Origin: Planctomyces sp. SH-PL62
GTDB lineage: Bacteria; Planctomycetota; Planctomycetia; Planctomycetales; Planctomycetaceae
Direction of reading: 5' to 3'
Assembly (NCBI GenBank): GCA_945905295.1
Contig: CAMDPX010000005.1
Span: 1-64,000 of the forward strand
DNA length: 64,000 nt
Below are positions 7,872 to 16,786 of the stretch, piece after piece. A model generated the notes under the pieces. It worked only from the letters and a program-made list of their open reading frames with translations. It was not told where the DNA came from and did no database searches. Position 1 is the stretch's first letter, and each line of letters opens with the position of its first letter. A program made the translations under genes and the position numbers.

Positions 7872-8780
7872 TTACTTGGTTTGAAAAAACTCGCAGGCAA
7901 CCGTTGCCTGGATGATTTCTTGCAGACGGTCATCGTGCTTCGCGGCGTGAGCCATGATTTGTTCGACCGTGAGGTGGTCGCCGTAGCCGATCGGCCGACC
8001 GAGCGCGTAGCACAGCAGCTTTTCCGTGAAGCCTTTCACGAATCGTTGCTTCTCGGCCAGCAGCGCGGCTTTGAATTCCTGCACCGATTTGAATTCGGTC
8101 CCGTTGGGGAGTTGGCCGCTCACGTCTAAGGCGGGGGAATTGGCGTCGCCGCGCATCCCTTCGCCGTTTTGGCGATCGCGCCACATGCCGGTCGCGTCGT
8201 AGTTTTCCAGAGCCATGCCAAAGGGATCGACTCGCGCGTGGCAGCTTCCGCAGTTTTCCGATTGGCGGTGCAGATCAAGCCGCGCGCGAACGCTGAGTTT
8301 CTTTTCCTTGCTGGCGGGTAGATCGCCTGCATTCGGCGGCGGTGGCGGCACCGGCTGATTCCATAACGTGTCGAGCACCCACGTTGCCCGGCGCACGGGC
8401 AGCGTTCGAGTGCCGTCCGCCAGATACGTCAGAATGCCCGCCATCCCCAACACGCCGCCGCGACGGTTATCGGCACGCGCGGGGACTCGGCGAAACTGCT
8501 CTCCTTCGATCCCCTCGATGCCGTAGTGCTTCGCGAGCCGTTCGTTGACCACCACAAAATCGCTGTCGAGAAAATTCGTGATGGGGAGATCCTGCTTCAG
8601 CACCTCGCTGAAAAACTCCAGCGGCTCGCGCTTGGAACTGTCGCGCAGAGCGTCATCGTAGAAGCGGTAGAAATCGCGGTTCGGAGGCGTGCCGTTGTCG
8701 AAGTTGCGCACGCCGAGCCATTGTCCGGCAAAGCTGCGAACGAATTCGTGAGCCTTCGGGTCGGCGATCATCCGCTTCAC
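7872..8780 (-). CDS. C-terminal half of a split DUF1592/DUF1588/DUF1585 protein
   Basis: A 302-codon frame that begins with GTG directly after the in-frame TAA ending the upstream half. It carries the end of DUF1592 (HEFVRSFAGQWLGVRNFD), DUF1588 (NRRGGVLGMAGILTYLADGT) and DUF1585 (SVQEFKAALLAEKQRFVKGF). A heme-type CGSCHARVDPFGMALENYD motif lies between the last two. It has no signal peptide of its own, so if made alone it would stay in the cytoplasm. I read this as the distal part of one ancestral gene with 8781-10601, broken by a single substitution such as GAA or CAA to TAA. It is probably a pseudogene half unless the stop is suppressed or the GTG supports reinitiation. Confidence 0.7.
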   Translation of the reverse strand: MKRMIADPKAHEFVRSFAGQWLGVRNFDNGTPPNRDFYRFYDDALRDSSKREPLEFFSEVLKQDLPITNFLDSDFVVVNERLAKHYGIEGIEGEQFRRVPARADNRRGGVLGMAGILTYLADGTRTLPVRRATWVLDTLWNQPVPPPPPNAGDLPASKEKKLSVRARLDLHRQSENCGSCHARVDPFGMALENYDATGMWRDRQNGEGMRGDANSPALDVSGQLPNGTEFKSVQEFKAALLAEKQRFVKGFTEKLLCYALGRPIGYGDHLTVEQIMAHAAKHDDRLQEIIQATVACEFFQTK

Positions 8781-10601
8781 TTAGCCGCGCAGCACGTCGG
8801 GATCGCGCAACTTGTTTTGCGAAGCCAGCCGATACAGCTCCTCGTCCGGAGCGCTGCTCCACAACAGATACGACAACCGGCTGGCGAGCTGCCAACCATC
8901 GACGGGCTGCGGATCCGACTGAGGTTTTTCCAATGCGGGTGTTTCCAAAGCCGTCACCGGCATCGCCTCGCTGCCGAGATACAAAAACTTGGGCGAGCAG
9001 AGCACGTTCTTCACCCCCTCGCGCACGGCATTGATGAAGGACAGCTCGCGGTCGGACTTCGTCTTCAACGTCCAATTCACGATGCGATCGAGTTCGTCCG
9101 GAGTGACTTGTCGCCGGTAAGCCAGCGGCAGGAACTTGGCGAAGATCTCGCGGAGATAGGCGTCATCGTCCCGTTCCTCGCCGTCGAACAGCAGCGACTG
9201 GCGTCCCTGCGGCGGCCATTCGACGATCGGCCCTTCCCACTCCATCTTGCCGAGCCACAATCGCGGCCGCTTGGCAATGTTGAGCTTCGGGTTCCAAATC
9301 CAGTAAGGCCCTTCAAACGTCTTCCGGTTTTCGGTGGCCTTCGCGATGGTTTCTTCGAGGAGCTTCTTCTTGGCTTCGATCTCTTCTGGCGGTTTCTTTT
9401 CGCTCTTGGCCCGCGCGATGTCGCCGCCGACGATGACCTGCTTCCATTGCACGTCCCAATACAGCGGATTCGCGATGACTGCTTCCTTGCGATCGCCGAA
9501 GTCCCAACTGACTCGCCATTGACGATTCATCCCCACGGGGCCGACCTGCAGATACATCAAGAACTCGTATTCCTGCGGCGCATCGTGCGGCGCATCAATC
9601 ACGACGGTCTTCGTCATTTCGACGGGACTCGCCTCGCCGTATTTCATCGTCAGCCGCACGTCTTTGAGTGCCTCTTCATCAGTCCCTTTGAACCCACCGG
9701 CTTGGACGCGGATTCGATACCATCCGTCCCGCGTGACTCCTTTGCGACCCCAATCCACGGGGAAGAAGCGGCTGTGGGCGAGGTACTCGATGCCGCCATT
9801 CTTCATCTCCCAATCGAACGGCCCGTGAGGCACATAGCGTCGGTCCTTCGAACCCCATTGATCGAAGTTCGGCTGCGGAATCCAACTGAGCGGCTCCTTG
9901 AGATTCGCGACGACATTCGGCACGTTGCTTTCGACGAACGTGCCGGACTCATCCTTGTAAGCCGTCATCAGCCCATGCACGTACCGCTCCGCCGTGCCGT
10001 CGTAGGTCATCTTCTGAACTTTCGGCTGCTCGTGAAACACCCCTTCGTTGAGCACGATGTCAGCGACCGCCAGGTATTGATCGAGCTGTCCTTCATCCAT
10101 GAACAAGCTCGCCGCCCCGCGATCAAAGCCACCGACTTTGCCGTCGGCGGGAAGTTCCTTCTCGATGCGTCTCGCAAAATTGTCGTCGAGCAAAAACAGA
10201 TCGCGCACCGAGTTCGCATACTCGACGCGATTGAGCCGTCTCATCGGCACTCGCCCGCCGGCACCTTGAGCGGCCCGCGCCGTTTCATCGAGTCGCTCCG
10301 CCACCCACGACGCGACCGCAAACGCGGCCTTCGCGTCGGGCCGCTCAGACTTCTTGGGCGGCATCTGGCCGGAGTTGATCTTATCCATCACCTCCTTCCA
10401 AACGTTTGCCGTATTCCCGGCGGTGAAGTCGGCACCGAGTGTGTCGATCCGAAACCCCGCCCGCGCCGAATCGGCGTCGTGACACTCGACGCAATGAGCC
10501 GCGACGAATGCCTTCACGGACGGAGGCAACTCCAACGCGAACGTGCTCGCCGACAACAACGCCAACACACAACTTGCCAGCGCAAGGAATCTCATGCTCA
10601 T
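8781..10601 (-). CDS. N-terminal half of a split planctomycete cytochrome-like (PSCyt1/DUF1587/DUF1595/DUF1592) protein
   Basis: The start at 10601 (MSMRFLALASCVLALLSAS) gives a normal Sec signal. It is followed by a planctomycete cytochrome C-like motif (HCVECHD...SGQMPP), DUF1587 (RLNRVEYANSVRDLFLLDDN), a long middle region, DUF1595 (FAKFLPLAYRRQVTPDELDR), and only the first part of DUF1592 (ASRLSYLLWSSAPDEELYRL). The frame ends LRDPDVLRG-stop, exactly where intact family members continue with a VxRML-like segment; that continuation is present in the next ORF in the same frame. The gene is upstream of a DUF1552 gene on the same strand, the usual pairing. The ORF is open to 11009, but the extra 136 codons cover relic DNA and are not coding. 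Confidence 0.75.
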   Translation of the reverse strand: MSMRFLALASCVLALLSASTFALELPPSVKAFVAAHCVECHDADSARAGFRIDTLGADFTAGNTANVWKEVMDKINSGQMPPKKSERPDAKAAFAVASWVAERLDETARAAQGAGGRVPMRRLNRVEYANSVRDLFLLDDNFARRIEKELPADGKVGGFDRGAASLFMDEGQLDQYLAVADIVLNEGVFHEQPKVQKMTYDGTAERYVHGLMTAYKDESGTFVESNVPNVVANLKEPLSWIPQPNFDQWGSKDRRYVPHGPFDWEMKNGGIEYLAHSRFFPVDWGRKGVTRDGWYRIRVQAGGFKGTDEEALKDVRLTMKYGEASPVEMTKTVVIDAPHDAPQEYEFLMYLQVGPVGMNRQWRVSWDFGDRKEAVIANPLYWDVQWKQVIVGGDIARAKSEKKPPEEIEAKKKLLEETIAKATENRKTFEGPYWIWNPKLNIAKRPRLWLGKMEWEGPIVEWPPQGRQSLLFDGEERDDDAYLREIFAKFLPLAYRRQVTPDELDRIVNWTLKTKSDRELSFINAVREGVKNVLCSPKFLYLGSEAMPVTALETPALEKPQSDPQPVDGWQLASRLSYLLWSSAPDEELYRLASQNKLRDPDVLRG

Positions 10602-10836
10602 CACTCGCTGAATCTCCTGATGATCGCGTTCCACATCTGAGCGACCGTGAGATTGTAGCCAGGCTCGCCAAGAGCGTGGAGAATCGTCGATCGAGCCGCT
10701 GTTCCCCACGGTCTGGCGACCGTGGCGACCCGCGTTTGCAACTTGAACTTGATTGGTCTGTTGTCGGAGTTTCGCGAGCAAGGCGGCGGATAGAATCTCG
10801 GCCATCCCACTCGTGGTGCTCGACTTGGCTGGCAAT
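10602..10836. other. Gene-free stretch with one hairpin
   Basis: No credible gene was seen. Bases 10706-10725 form an 8-bp hairpin, CCACGGTC and GACCGTGG, with a 4-nt loop. It is close to the start of the split cytochrome-like gene and may be another small palindromic repeat. Confidence 0.5.
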
Positions 10837-11022
10837 GCGGTCGGCGCGAAGAGATCGAGCGTCAGCCGCGGCTTCGTCAGAGTGTCGGCCGATGAACTGG
10901 AGAAGTTGCGAGCTCGACCAATCTCTGACCTGCGAATGGCGGCGTTGTTTCTGGATGGCCTGACCAAGCCAATTTCGTTGTCAGTACCAAGCCAATTGGG
11001 TGGCCTCACGATTGCGATTGGC
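10837..11022 (+). pseudogene. IS256-type transposase relic
   Basis: The frame reads NAVGAKRSSVSRGFV, then LEKLRARPISDLRMAALFLD. This resembles the IS256/mutator transposase region that spans the GxSxSxVSRxF block and the first catalytic Asp (LxxLFLDG). Nothing upstream or downstream continues the transposase, and no terminal inverted repeats were seen. It is a short remnant. Confidence 0.55.
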
Positions 11023-11245
11023 TGACGACTGGGAGTCGGACAGGGACGATTGGATCAATGCCGCCACGCTCGGCCGAAGCCTCGCCGCCAAGGGGCACAT
11101 GATCCCGCTCACCGATTTAATCCTGGCTTCGGTCGCGATCCGTCTGAATGTCAGCGTCAATTCGACCGATCCGCACTTCGATCTGATCGAGAATCTCAAT
11201 CGACACCAACCGGAGTCGCTGAACTCGTCAGAGTTCAGCCCATGA
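11012..11245 (+). pseudogene. PIN-domain (VapC-like) C-terminal fragment
   Basis: The frame reads ADDWESDRDDWINAATLGRS, then KGHMIPLTDLILASVAIRLN, and ends with DPHFDLIENL. This matches the second half of PIN-domain ribonucleases (GxxLRxKGxxIPxxDLLIAAxA...TxDxHF). The N-terminal half with the first catalytic Asp is missing, and the fragment abuts the transposase relic in another frame. No antitoxin gene is visible. Confidence 0.6.
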
Positions 11246-11274
11246 TCTGAAGACGTTGAAAATCCGCCATCGGC

Positions 11275-12231
11275 TCAGCCGCTTTTCTTCCGGCAATGTT
11301 CCGCCCACATCTCTAACAATGTTTCTTCGGACGTGTAGCGGAATTGAAAGCCGAGTTCGTTTTGCAGGCGTGCTGGCGAAACAACCCACGGATACCGTGC
11401 GAAGTCGTGCAGGCTGGGAGGGAAGTCGAACACCGGCAAGCGCAGCCCCCACCAGACCGTGGTGGCCAGCTTCATCATCCAGAACGGAAGCTTCGCGGTT
11501 CGGCGATTCGTGAGTGTGGCGAGTCGTGTCAACAGGACGTTATCCGGGGGACCGATGTTGAAGGGGCCACGGGCGTTCTTTTGGAGAATCATCCACGTCG
11601 CCGCAACGCAGTCGTCTTCATGAACGAAGTGCAGCGGCACGTCTTGGCCGTCGGGCAAAACAATGAACGGAAGATTGAGCACGAAACGGCTGAGGTAGTT
11701 GCTGACCCCCTTGCCGCCGATGATGACTGGCCGAGTCCACGAGACCGCAACGTGCGGGAGTTCTTCGGCGAGCGATTTGATCGCCAGGTCGATCGCGGTC
11801 TTGTCCGCGGCATATTGAAAGCTCGTGCGGGGCTTGAGCCGCCAGTCTTCGTGAATGGGTACGGGATTGTCGGGCCACGCCTCATAGGCCGTGGCGCTGG
11901 AGGCCATCAAAAAACGTTGTGGCCGCAGAGTGCGCACAGCCTCGAAGACATTGTTCGTGCCGCCGATGTTGATGTCGCTCATCAGCCGGTTGTCGCGGAT
12001 CGGGTTCACCACGAATGCCAGATGGACGATCGTGTCGGGCCGAAAGTTCGCCAGCGCAGTTCGGACGCCGGGACTGCGAATGTCGGCTTGGACGAACTCG
12101 TGGGGGGCAACTTCAGAGGGCGGGACGACGTCGATTCCCAAGAGCTGTGTCTCAGGTGACGCACGCCGCACATGTTCGATGAGCTTACGACCGTAGTAGC
12201 CGGAGCTGCCGGTGATTGCGATACGTTGCAT
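11275..12231 (-). CDS. NAD-dependent epimerase/dehydratase (extended SDR)
   Basis: A 318-aa protein beginning MQRIAITGSSGYYGRKLIEH. It has the Rossmann glycine motif GSSGYYG (8-14), the SSATAY segment (111-116) with the catalytic Ser/Thr region, and the Tyr140-x3-Lys144 pair (YAADK). These place it in the extended short-chain dehydrogenase family of NAD-dependent sugar or sterol epimerases/dehydratases. The length is typical and the ATG is the first in frame. It follows the electron-transfer cluster on the same strand after about 300 bp, so it may be transcribed with it, but no functional link is visible. Confidence 0.85.
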   Translation of the reverse strand: MQRIAITGSSGYYGRKLIEHVRRASPETQLLGIDVVPPSEVAPHEFVQADIRSPGVRTALANFRPDTIVHLAFVVNPIRDNRLMSDINIGGTNNVFEAVRTLRPQRFLMASSATAYEAWPDNPVPIHEDWRLKPRTSFQYAADKTAIDLAIKSLAEELPHVAVSWTRPVIIGGKGVSNYLSRFVLNLPFIVLPDGQDVPLHFVHEDDCVAATWMILQKNARGPFNIGPPDNVLLTRLATLTNRRTAKLPFWMMKLATTVWWGLRLPVFDFPPSLHDFARYPWVVSPARLQNELGFQFRYTSEETLLEMWAEHCRKKSG

Positions 12232-12534
12232 AGTCTTGATGGCGAATCCAAACGCTGAGGTCGACCTCCTCGGCGCTGCGATTGAAGTACTTCACGCTGT
12301 CGCCACACAACTCCTGTACGTTCGGCTTGATCTTGAGAATTCCGTGTCCGATCACGTTGAAGAGATCGGCCGGGATCGTCGTCTGCTTTTGCGACACACG
12401 ACGCACTGGTTGGAGGGTCCGTACCAGAGCCTCTCTTCGCAAGCCCAACACGATCCGGAAGCGAAGATCATCCGGATCGTCCACCAACCGCGCCGCGGTT
12501 TACCAACCCTGACTCCACAAGCCTCGGTCAATGG
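12232..12534. other. About 300-bp spacer, no supported gene
   Basis: A minus-strand ORF (12185-12487, 100 codons) runs through this spacer and 47 bp into the epimerase gene, but its product resembles nothing I know. I see no promoter or RNA motif I can defend. Confidence 0.5.
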
Positions 12535-15036
12535 TTAAACAGGGTGACTGAGTAATTGCCGCGTCGATCTGTCAGCGTGCAGGTCAGCCTTACCGGAGAC
12601 GATTTTGAGCAGTTCGGAACCACTCATGCGGAAGGCGGCATTATGTGGGCAGGAGTAAACGCAACTGACTTCCGCGTTGACTCCAACCACTTGGCGGCAC
12701 AAATCGCAAGTCGTCGCCTTCTGCTGAATCACAGCCTTCTGGCAACCGGAATCGGGCGGGTATTCTCGTACCACATCGAAGCCGTGCATGTTGATGTTGC
12801 CGTACGGACAGTTCTTGGCGCATTGCCCGCAGCCGATGCAGTGGTCGTCGATCACGATTTCGAGCGAACCTTTGCGGTGAATGGAATCCACCGGGCATCC
12901 GACCAAGCAGTAGGGATCCTGGCACGAGCGGCACGAACTCGCGACGAGGAATTTGTCGATCCGCTGTCCCTCGCGGATCAAACGCACGATGCCGCCATGC
13001 GTGTCGCTACACGCCCGCGTACATTCGTCGCACCGCGTGCAGCTTTCCAGATCCATGACCAACAACGTCTGAGCGTTGAACAAGCCTTGGTCCAGGAAGC
13101 TCGCCATCGGGAGTCCCATCTCCCGGTTCACCGGCTTATTCTGATCCAGGTGACTTTTGCAGATTTGGACAAACTTATTCCGCAGCTTCTCGAAGCGAAG
13201 GATCAACTCTGAAAAGTGTTCGCCGCGAATGCGAACCAGTTCCACATCGTCCAGGGCAGTACATGTGGCGGTGCGGCGCGCGACCAAGCTCTCAGGAACA
13301 TGTTGGTCGATGAGATTGGGAATCTTCGACAACAGGGCGATTTCGCCGAAGTGGCGGTTGGGGCCAATGTAATCCAACACTCGCTCCGTACCGTGAAGAG
13401 TCTGAGTGACTTTCACATAGCCGAGCCGGATCATGTAGAAGTGGCCGACAAACTCGTCGTTCTGAATCACCGCTTCGCCTTGCCGGAAGATGTTCTGGCC
13501 GGGATCGACTCGCAAGAGCGTCACCTTGTCGCGGAGGAACTCGACACACTCGTGGCGTTCCTCTTTGGTCAGATCCTGGAAGAACGAGATCGTCCGCAAG
13601 TGATCCTGCAACGCCCGCTCGCGATAGACGCGGTCGAGCATGGCCCGCGCGGCCGGATTGCGCTGGAGGACGTACAGCACGTTGCGCCGAATTTCCAGAA
13701 CTTCACCGTCACCCATTGCGACCACGGTCGCCGTGCGCGGGTGATCGCTCATGCAAGTCATCTCGCCCAAGATGAGGTGCTCGGGAGTTCTTGTGCTGAC
13801 ATGGGTGCCGTAGTCGGTCGAGTCGTTGTTGCCTGGTTTGGTCCCACGGCCAAACAGACGACCGAAGAAGCCGACTGGTCCATCGTCGGCACTCTTGCGC
13901 GGCGTGCCGATGTACACGCCAAATTCTCCTGAGTTGAGGATGAAGGCCGTCGCACCGTAGTCTCCCTGCCGGCAAAGGACGTCCCCTTTTTGGGTTTTTC
14001 GACGCACGACCGACGCCGAATTCCATTGCAGGAATTTGTACGGCACACCGGCAAACAGCGGGTGCTGCCTCAGCTCCTGCGGCGAGATGGCGGAGTACGC
14101 CGGCTTCTCGACCAGATCACGCCACCAGTCCGAGACGACCGGCCTGCGGAACGTCAGCGCATCGGTCGGGCAGGAAACCATGCACTCACCGCACGACACA
14201 CAACTCGAATCTTCCATCGGGTCGTCGAGATCGAACGCGATCTTTGCCGTGTAGCCCTTACCCGCTCGGCCGACGACAAAGTTCTTCTTGATCTCGTCGC
14301 AGGCTCGAATGCAGCGGTTGCAGAGGATGCAAGAATTGTGGTCCACCGAGATCAGCGTCGACGAGTTATCACGTCCCCGATCAACCGGGTTACGGGAGGC
14401 GAACCGAGTCGGATTGGCTCCCACCCTCTGGACGAGGGTTTCCAGTTCATTGCGAGTCTCAGGGTCTCGTTCCGGAGCACCATCCTGCTTAGGACGAAGA
14501 TGGTCCGAGGCCAACAACTCCGTCAGCACTTTGACGCTTCGCTGCACGCGCTTCCGAGCTTCCTCGTTGGTCGACTCCAGAGTATGCACTTCCATGTCCG
14601 GTTCGGCGCGATGGGCACAAGACGGCAAAAGCTTACCGCCTGAGCGCCGTTTACCGCCGGTGGTGCGAAACACCTCCACCACGCAAATACGGCACACTCC
14701 CGCCGGATTCATGTGCTCTTGATGGCACAGAACCGGAATCGGATTCACATCGCCCGGCTTCTTAACGAATAGCTTTGCCGCAGCGTCATAAATCGTCGTG
14801 CTGCGCGGGATCGTCTTGCCATCCTGGTCAGTGACGACGTTGCCTTGGGAATCGGTCGTCGGAACGGCCTTCTTGACCGTCACGGACTGGCCGTCAATCG
14901 TCAGGGTCACATCTTTGGCGTAGTCTTTTTCCGTGGCCGAAACCACTCGAATCAACTGGCCATCCACGTCGCGGGCAAATAGACCTTCGACTTCCCAGAG
15001 TTGGGATGTCGCGTCCTCATACGCGTTATCGGCCAT
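12535..15036 (-). CDS. Multi-[Fe-S] electron-wire protein with two cyclic-nucleotide-binding domains
   Basis: An 833-aa protein in three sections. Residues 40-300 resemble the N-terminus of NuoG/HoxU. They hold a [2Fe-2S] set (C104, C115, C118, C140) and two [4Fe-4S] sets (C236/239/242/246 and C279/282/285/289). Residues 325-620 hold two CRP-like cNMP-binding folds. Their phosphate cassettes are G424-E425 with R434-T-A, and F563-G-E-I-A with R588-T-A after an insertion. Residues 660-800 form a DmsB/NrfC-like ferredoxin with four more Cys sets (C666/669/672/676, C702/705/710/714, C733/736/739/743, C777/780/792/796). There is no signal peptide, so it is likely cytoplasmic. Its ATG overlaps the end of the NuoE-NuoF gene by 11 bp, which suggests translational coupling and a shared complex in which it passes electrons to or from the diaphorase. 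Regulation by a cyclic nucleotide is inferred. Confidence 0.85.
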   Translation of the reverse strand: MADNAYEDATSQLWEVEGLFARDVDGQLIRVVSATEKDYAKDVTLTIDGQSVTVKKAVPTTDSQGNVVTDQDGKTIPRSTTIYDAAAKLFVKKPGDVNPIPVLCHQEHMNPAGVCRICVVEVFRTTGGKRRSGGKLLPSCAHRAEPDMEVHTLESTNEEARKRVQRSVKVLTELLASDHLRPKQDGAPERDPETRNELETLVQRVGANPTRFASRNPVDRGRDNSSTLISVDHNSCILCNRCIRACDEIKKNFVVGRAGKGYTAKIAFDLDDPMEDSSCVSCGECMVSCPTDALTFRRPVVSDWWRDLVEKPAYSAISPQELRQHPLFAGVPYKFLQWNSASVVRRKTQKGDVLCRQGDYGATAFILNSGEFGVYIGTPRKSADDGPVGFFGRLFGRGTKPGNNDSTDYGTHVSTRTPEHLILGEMTCMSDHPRTATVVAMGDGEVLEIRRNVLYVLQRNPAARAMLDRVYRERALQDHLRTISFFQDLTKEERHECVEFLRDKVTLLRVDPGQNIFRQGEAVIQNDEFVGHFYMIRLGYVKVTQTLHGTERVLDYIGPNRHFGEIALLSKIPNLIDQHVPESLVARRTATCTALDDVELVRIRGEHFSELILRFEKLRNKFVQICKSHLDQNKPVNREMGLPMASFLDQGLFNAQTLLVMDLESCTRCDECTRACSDTHGGIVRLIREGQRIDKFLVASSCRSCQDPYCLVGCPVDSIHRKGSLEIVIDDHCIGCGQCAKNCPYGNINMHGFDVVREYPPDSGCQKAVIQQKATTCDLCRQVVGVNAEVSCVYSCPHNAAFRMSGSELLKIVSGKADLHADRSTRQLLSHPV

Positions 15037-16780
15037 TGAGATACCTTTCCACGTCAGCGGGGAAATGTTCCAAAACTGAAGTCAGCGGATTTGGAGCGAC
15101 AGTGCCCAGACCGCAGATCGCGGTGAGCACCATGGTCTCTCCCAATTCCTTAATCGATTCACGTTCTGCTTTTAGAGTCTGTGCCGTGTACTTTTTCTGA
15201 TGCAAGTCGGTGCCGATCTCGACCAGTTTTTGAGAACCGATCCGGCAGGGGACGCATTTGCCACACGACTCATTGCGATAGAACTTCTGACAACTCAGGG
15301 CTTGCTCGACCATGTCGGCATTCTCGCCATAAACAACCATTCCGCCGCCGAGCATCAGACGCAGGTCACGGAAGACGTTGGTGTCGAGTTCCAAATCCAA
15401 GATATCGAAATGCGTCGCGTCAGGTGGCAGCTTCTCTTTCACGAATTTTGCGGGCAAGTGTTTGACGGGAAGCATCGCCGGCAAGAAACCGCCCGACGGT
15501 CCCGATGGAGCGAATGCCTTGAGTGCCTGGCCGTCGCGCATGCCACCACAGAAGTCGATAATGAGCTGCCGCAGAGTGATCCCACTTGGCACCTCGTAAG
15601 CGCCGGGGCGATTGAGGTCGCCACTAATCGAAAAGAACCGCCGACCTCGCCCCGCTCCACCCCCTGTTCCCTGTGAGGCGTACCATTTGCCCTCTTCCAA
15701 AAGCACGACTGCGGGAACCCAGGCCATCGTTTCCACATTGTTTAGCAGCGTCGGCTTGTCCCACAGTCCGTTTGTTTGCAGTTCGGGCGGGCGATTACGC
15801 GGCTCGGCACGTTTATCTTGCATCGCTTCGATCAGCGCAGTCTGCTCGCCGCAGATGTAGCCGCCCGGGCTGACGAACACCTCAACCGGAAACGACACGT
15901 CCGAGCCAAGAATGTTCTTGCCGCAGAAACCGAGCTCCTCCGCCTCCTTAATCGCCTGCTCCATCACCGCGATTTGCTCTTCATATTCGTGCCGGATGTA
16001 GATGTAGCCGTGCTTTGCGCCGACAACTAAGCCGCCGAGGATGATTCCTTCCAGAACCAACCACGGCGTCCTCAGCAGCAGTTCCCGATCCTTAAACGTG
16101 CCCGGCTCGCTTTCATCACCGTTGATGACGACATATTTCTCGTCGCCTGCGGCCTCGAGAACTTCCGACCACTTTTTGAAGGTTCGGCCTCCGGCCCCTC
16201 CCATGCCAATCAAGCCGGCGGATTCCAACGCCTTGATGATCCGCGCCCGCTCAGCAGTTCGGTCGGTGCTATCGATGAATCTGCGGACGGCGGAATACTT
16301 TGGCTGGCCTTGGTAGACGTCAATTTGCCAGGTCGGCGACTGGTCGGGGAACGACGCGTCAGTGTCGGGTGTCGGCGGCGAGCCTGCCATGGTTTGCTGA
16401 ATGATCGCGCAGAGCTCTTCCGCAGATCGTTGCACATAATTTCGCGGATGATGCCCCGTCACGACGGTTGCGATCGGCGCTCGATCACAGCGGCCCAAAC
16501 AAGAGACACCCTCAACGTGCAACCGATTCTTGTCATACCCCTGCGCGAATGACTCCAATCGCTTGAGCATTCCGTCCGAGCCGCGCAAATGACACGCCAT
16601 GTCCCGGCAGACTTTGACTTCGAACTGCGGCGGTTCGTCACGCCGAAAGTGCGGAAAAAAGCTGGCCACCTCATGCAGGCGATACAGCGGCGTTCCCGTG
16701 CGCTTCGACAACGATCGCAACTCGTCGGTCGGCAGGAAGCCATGTCGGTGTTGGATGTCTTGCAATGCTTGAACGATCAT
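15026..16780 (-). CDS. NuoE-NuoF fusion: NADH dehydrogenase-like diaphorase
   Basis: A 584-aa protein. Residues 1-130 are a thioredoxin-fold NuoE with [2Fe-2S] ligands C58, C63, C94 and C98. Residues 170-584 are NuoF, with an FMN-site glycine motif GMGGAGG (192-198), the GDESEPGTFKDRELLL segment (221-236), and the [4Fe-4S] N3 ligands C506, C509, C512 and C556 (ESCGKCVPCRIG). The first glycine motif differs from the usual GRGGAGFP, as in some diaphorases of hydrogenases and formate dehydrogenases. Expected chemistry is NAD(P)H to FMN to Fe-S electron transfer, or the reverse. The start lies 6 bp after the stop of the penta-heme gene. No other Nuo subunits are nearby, so this is not complex I. 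Confidence 0.88.
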   Translation of the reverse strand: MIVQALQDIQHRHGFLPTDELRSLSKRTGTPLYRLHEVASFFPHFRRDEPPQFEVKVCRDMACHLRGSDGMLKRLESFAQGYDKNRLHVEGVSCLGRCDRAPIATVVTGHHPRNYVQRSAEELCAIIQQTMAGSPPTPDTDASFPDQSPTWQIDVYQGQPKYSAVRRFIDSTDRTAERARIIKALESAGLIGMGGAGGRTFKKWSEVLEAAGDEKYVVINGDESEPGTFKDRELLLRTPWLVLEGIILGGLVVGAKHGYIYIRHEYEEQIAVMEQAIKEAEELGFCGKNILGSDVSFPVEVFVSPGGYICGEQTALIEAMQDKRAEPRNRPPELQTNGLWDKPTLLNNVETMAWVPAVVLLEEGKWYASQGTGGGAGRGRRFFSISGDLNRPGAYEVPSGITLRQLIIDFCGGMRDGQALKAFAPSGPSGGFLPAMLPVKHLPAKFVKEKLPPDATHFDILDLELDTNVFRDLRLMLGGGMVVYGENADMVEQALSCQKFYRNESCGKCVPCRIGSQKLVEIGTDLHQKKYTAQTLKAERESIKELGETMVLTAICGLGTVAPNPLTSVLEHFPADVERYLNGR

Positions 16781-16786
16781 TAGCAG

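Noticed and set aside
8526-10640. 704-codon plus-strand frame
   Set aside because: It is antisense to the split DUF1592 gene, which has clear domains in both halves; no motif is seen in the plus frame.
10602-11009. N-terminal extension of the cytochrome-like frame
   Set aside because: It lies over transposase-relic DNA, and a normal Sec signal starts at 10601.
15026-16780. Part of a respiratory complex I operon
   Set aside because: No membrane or other peripheral Nuo subunits are nearby; the neighbours are multiheme cytochromes and a cNMP/Fe-S protein.
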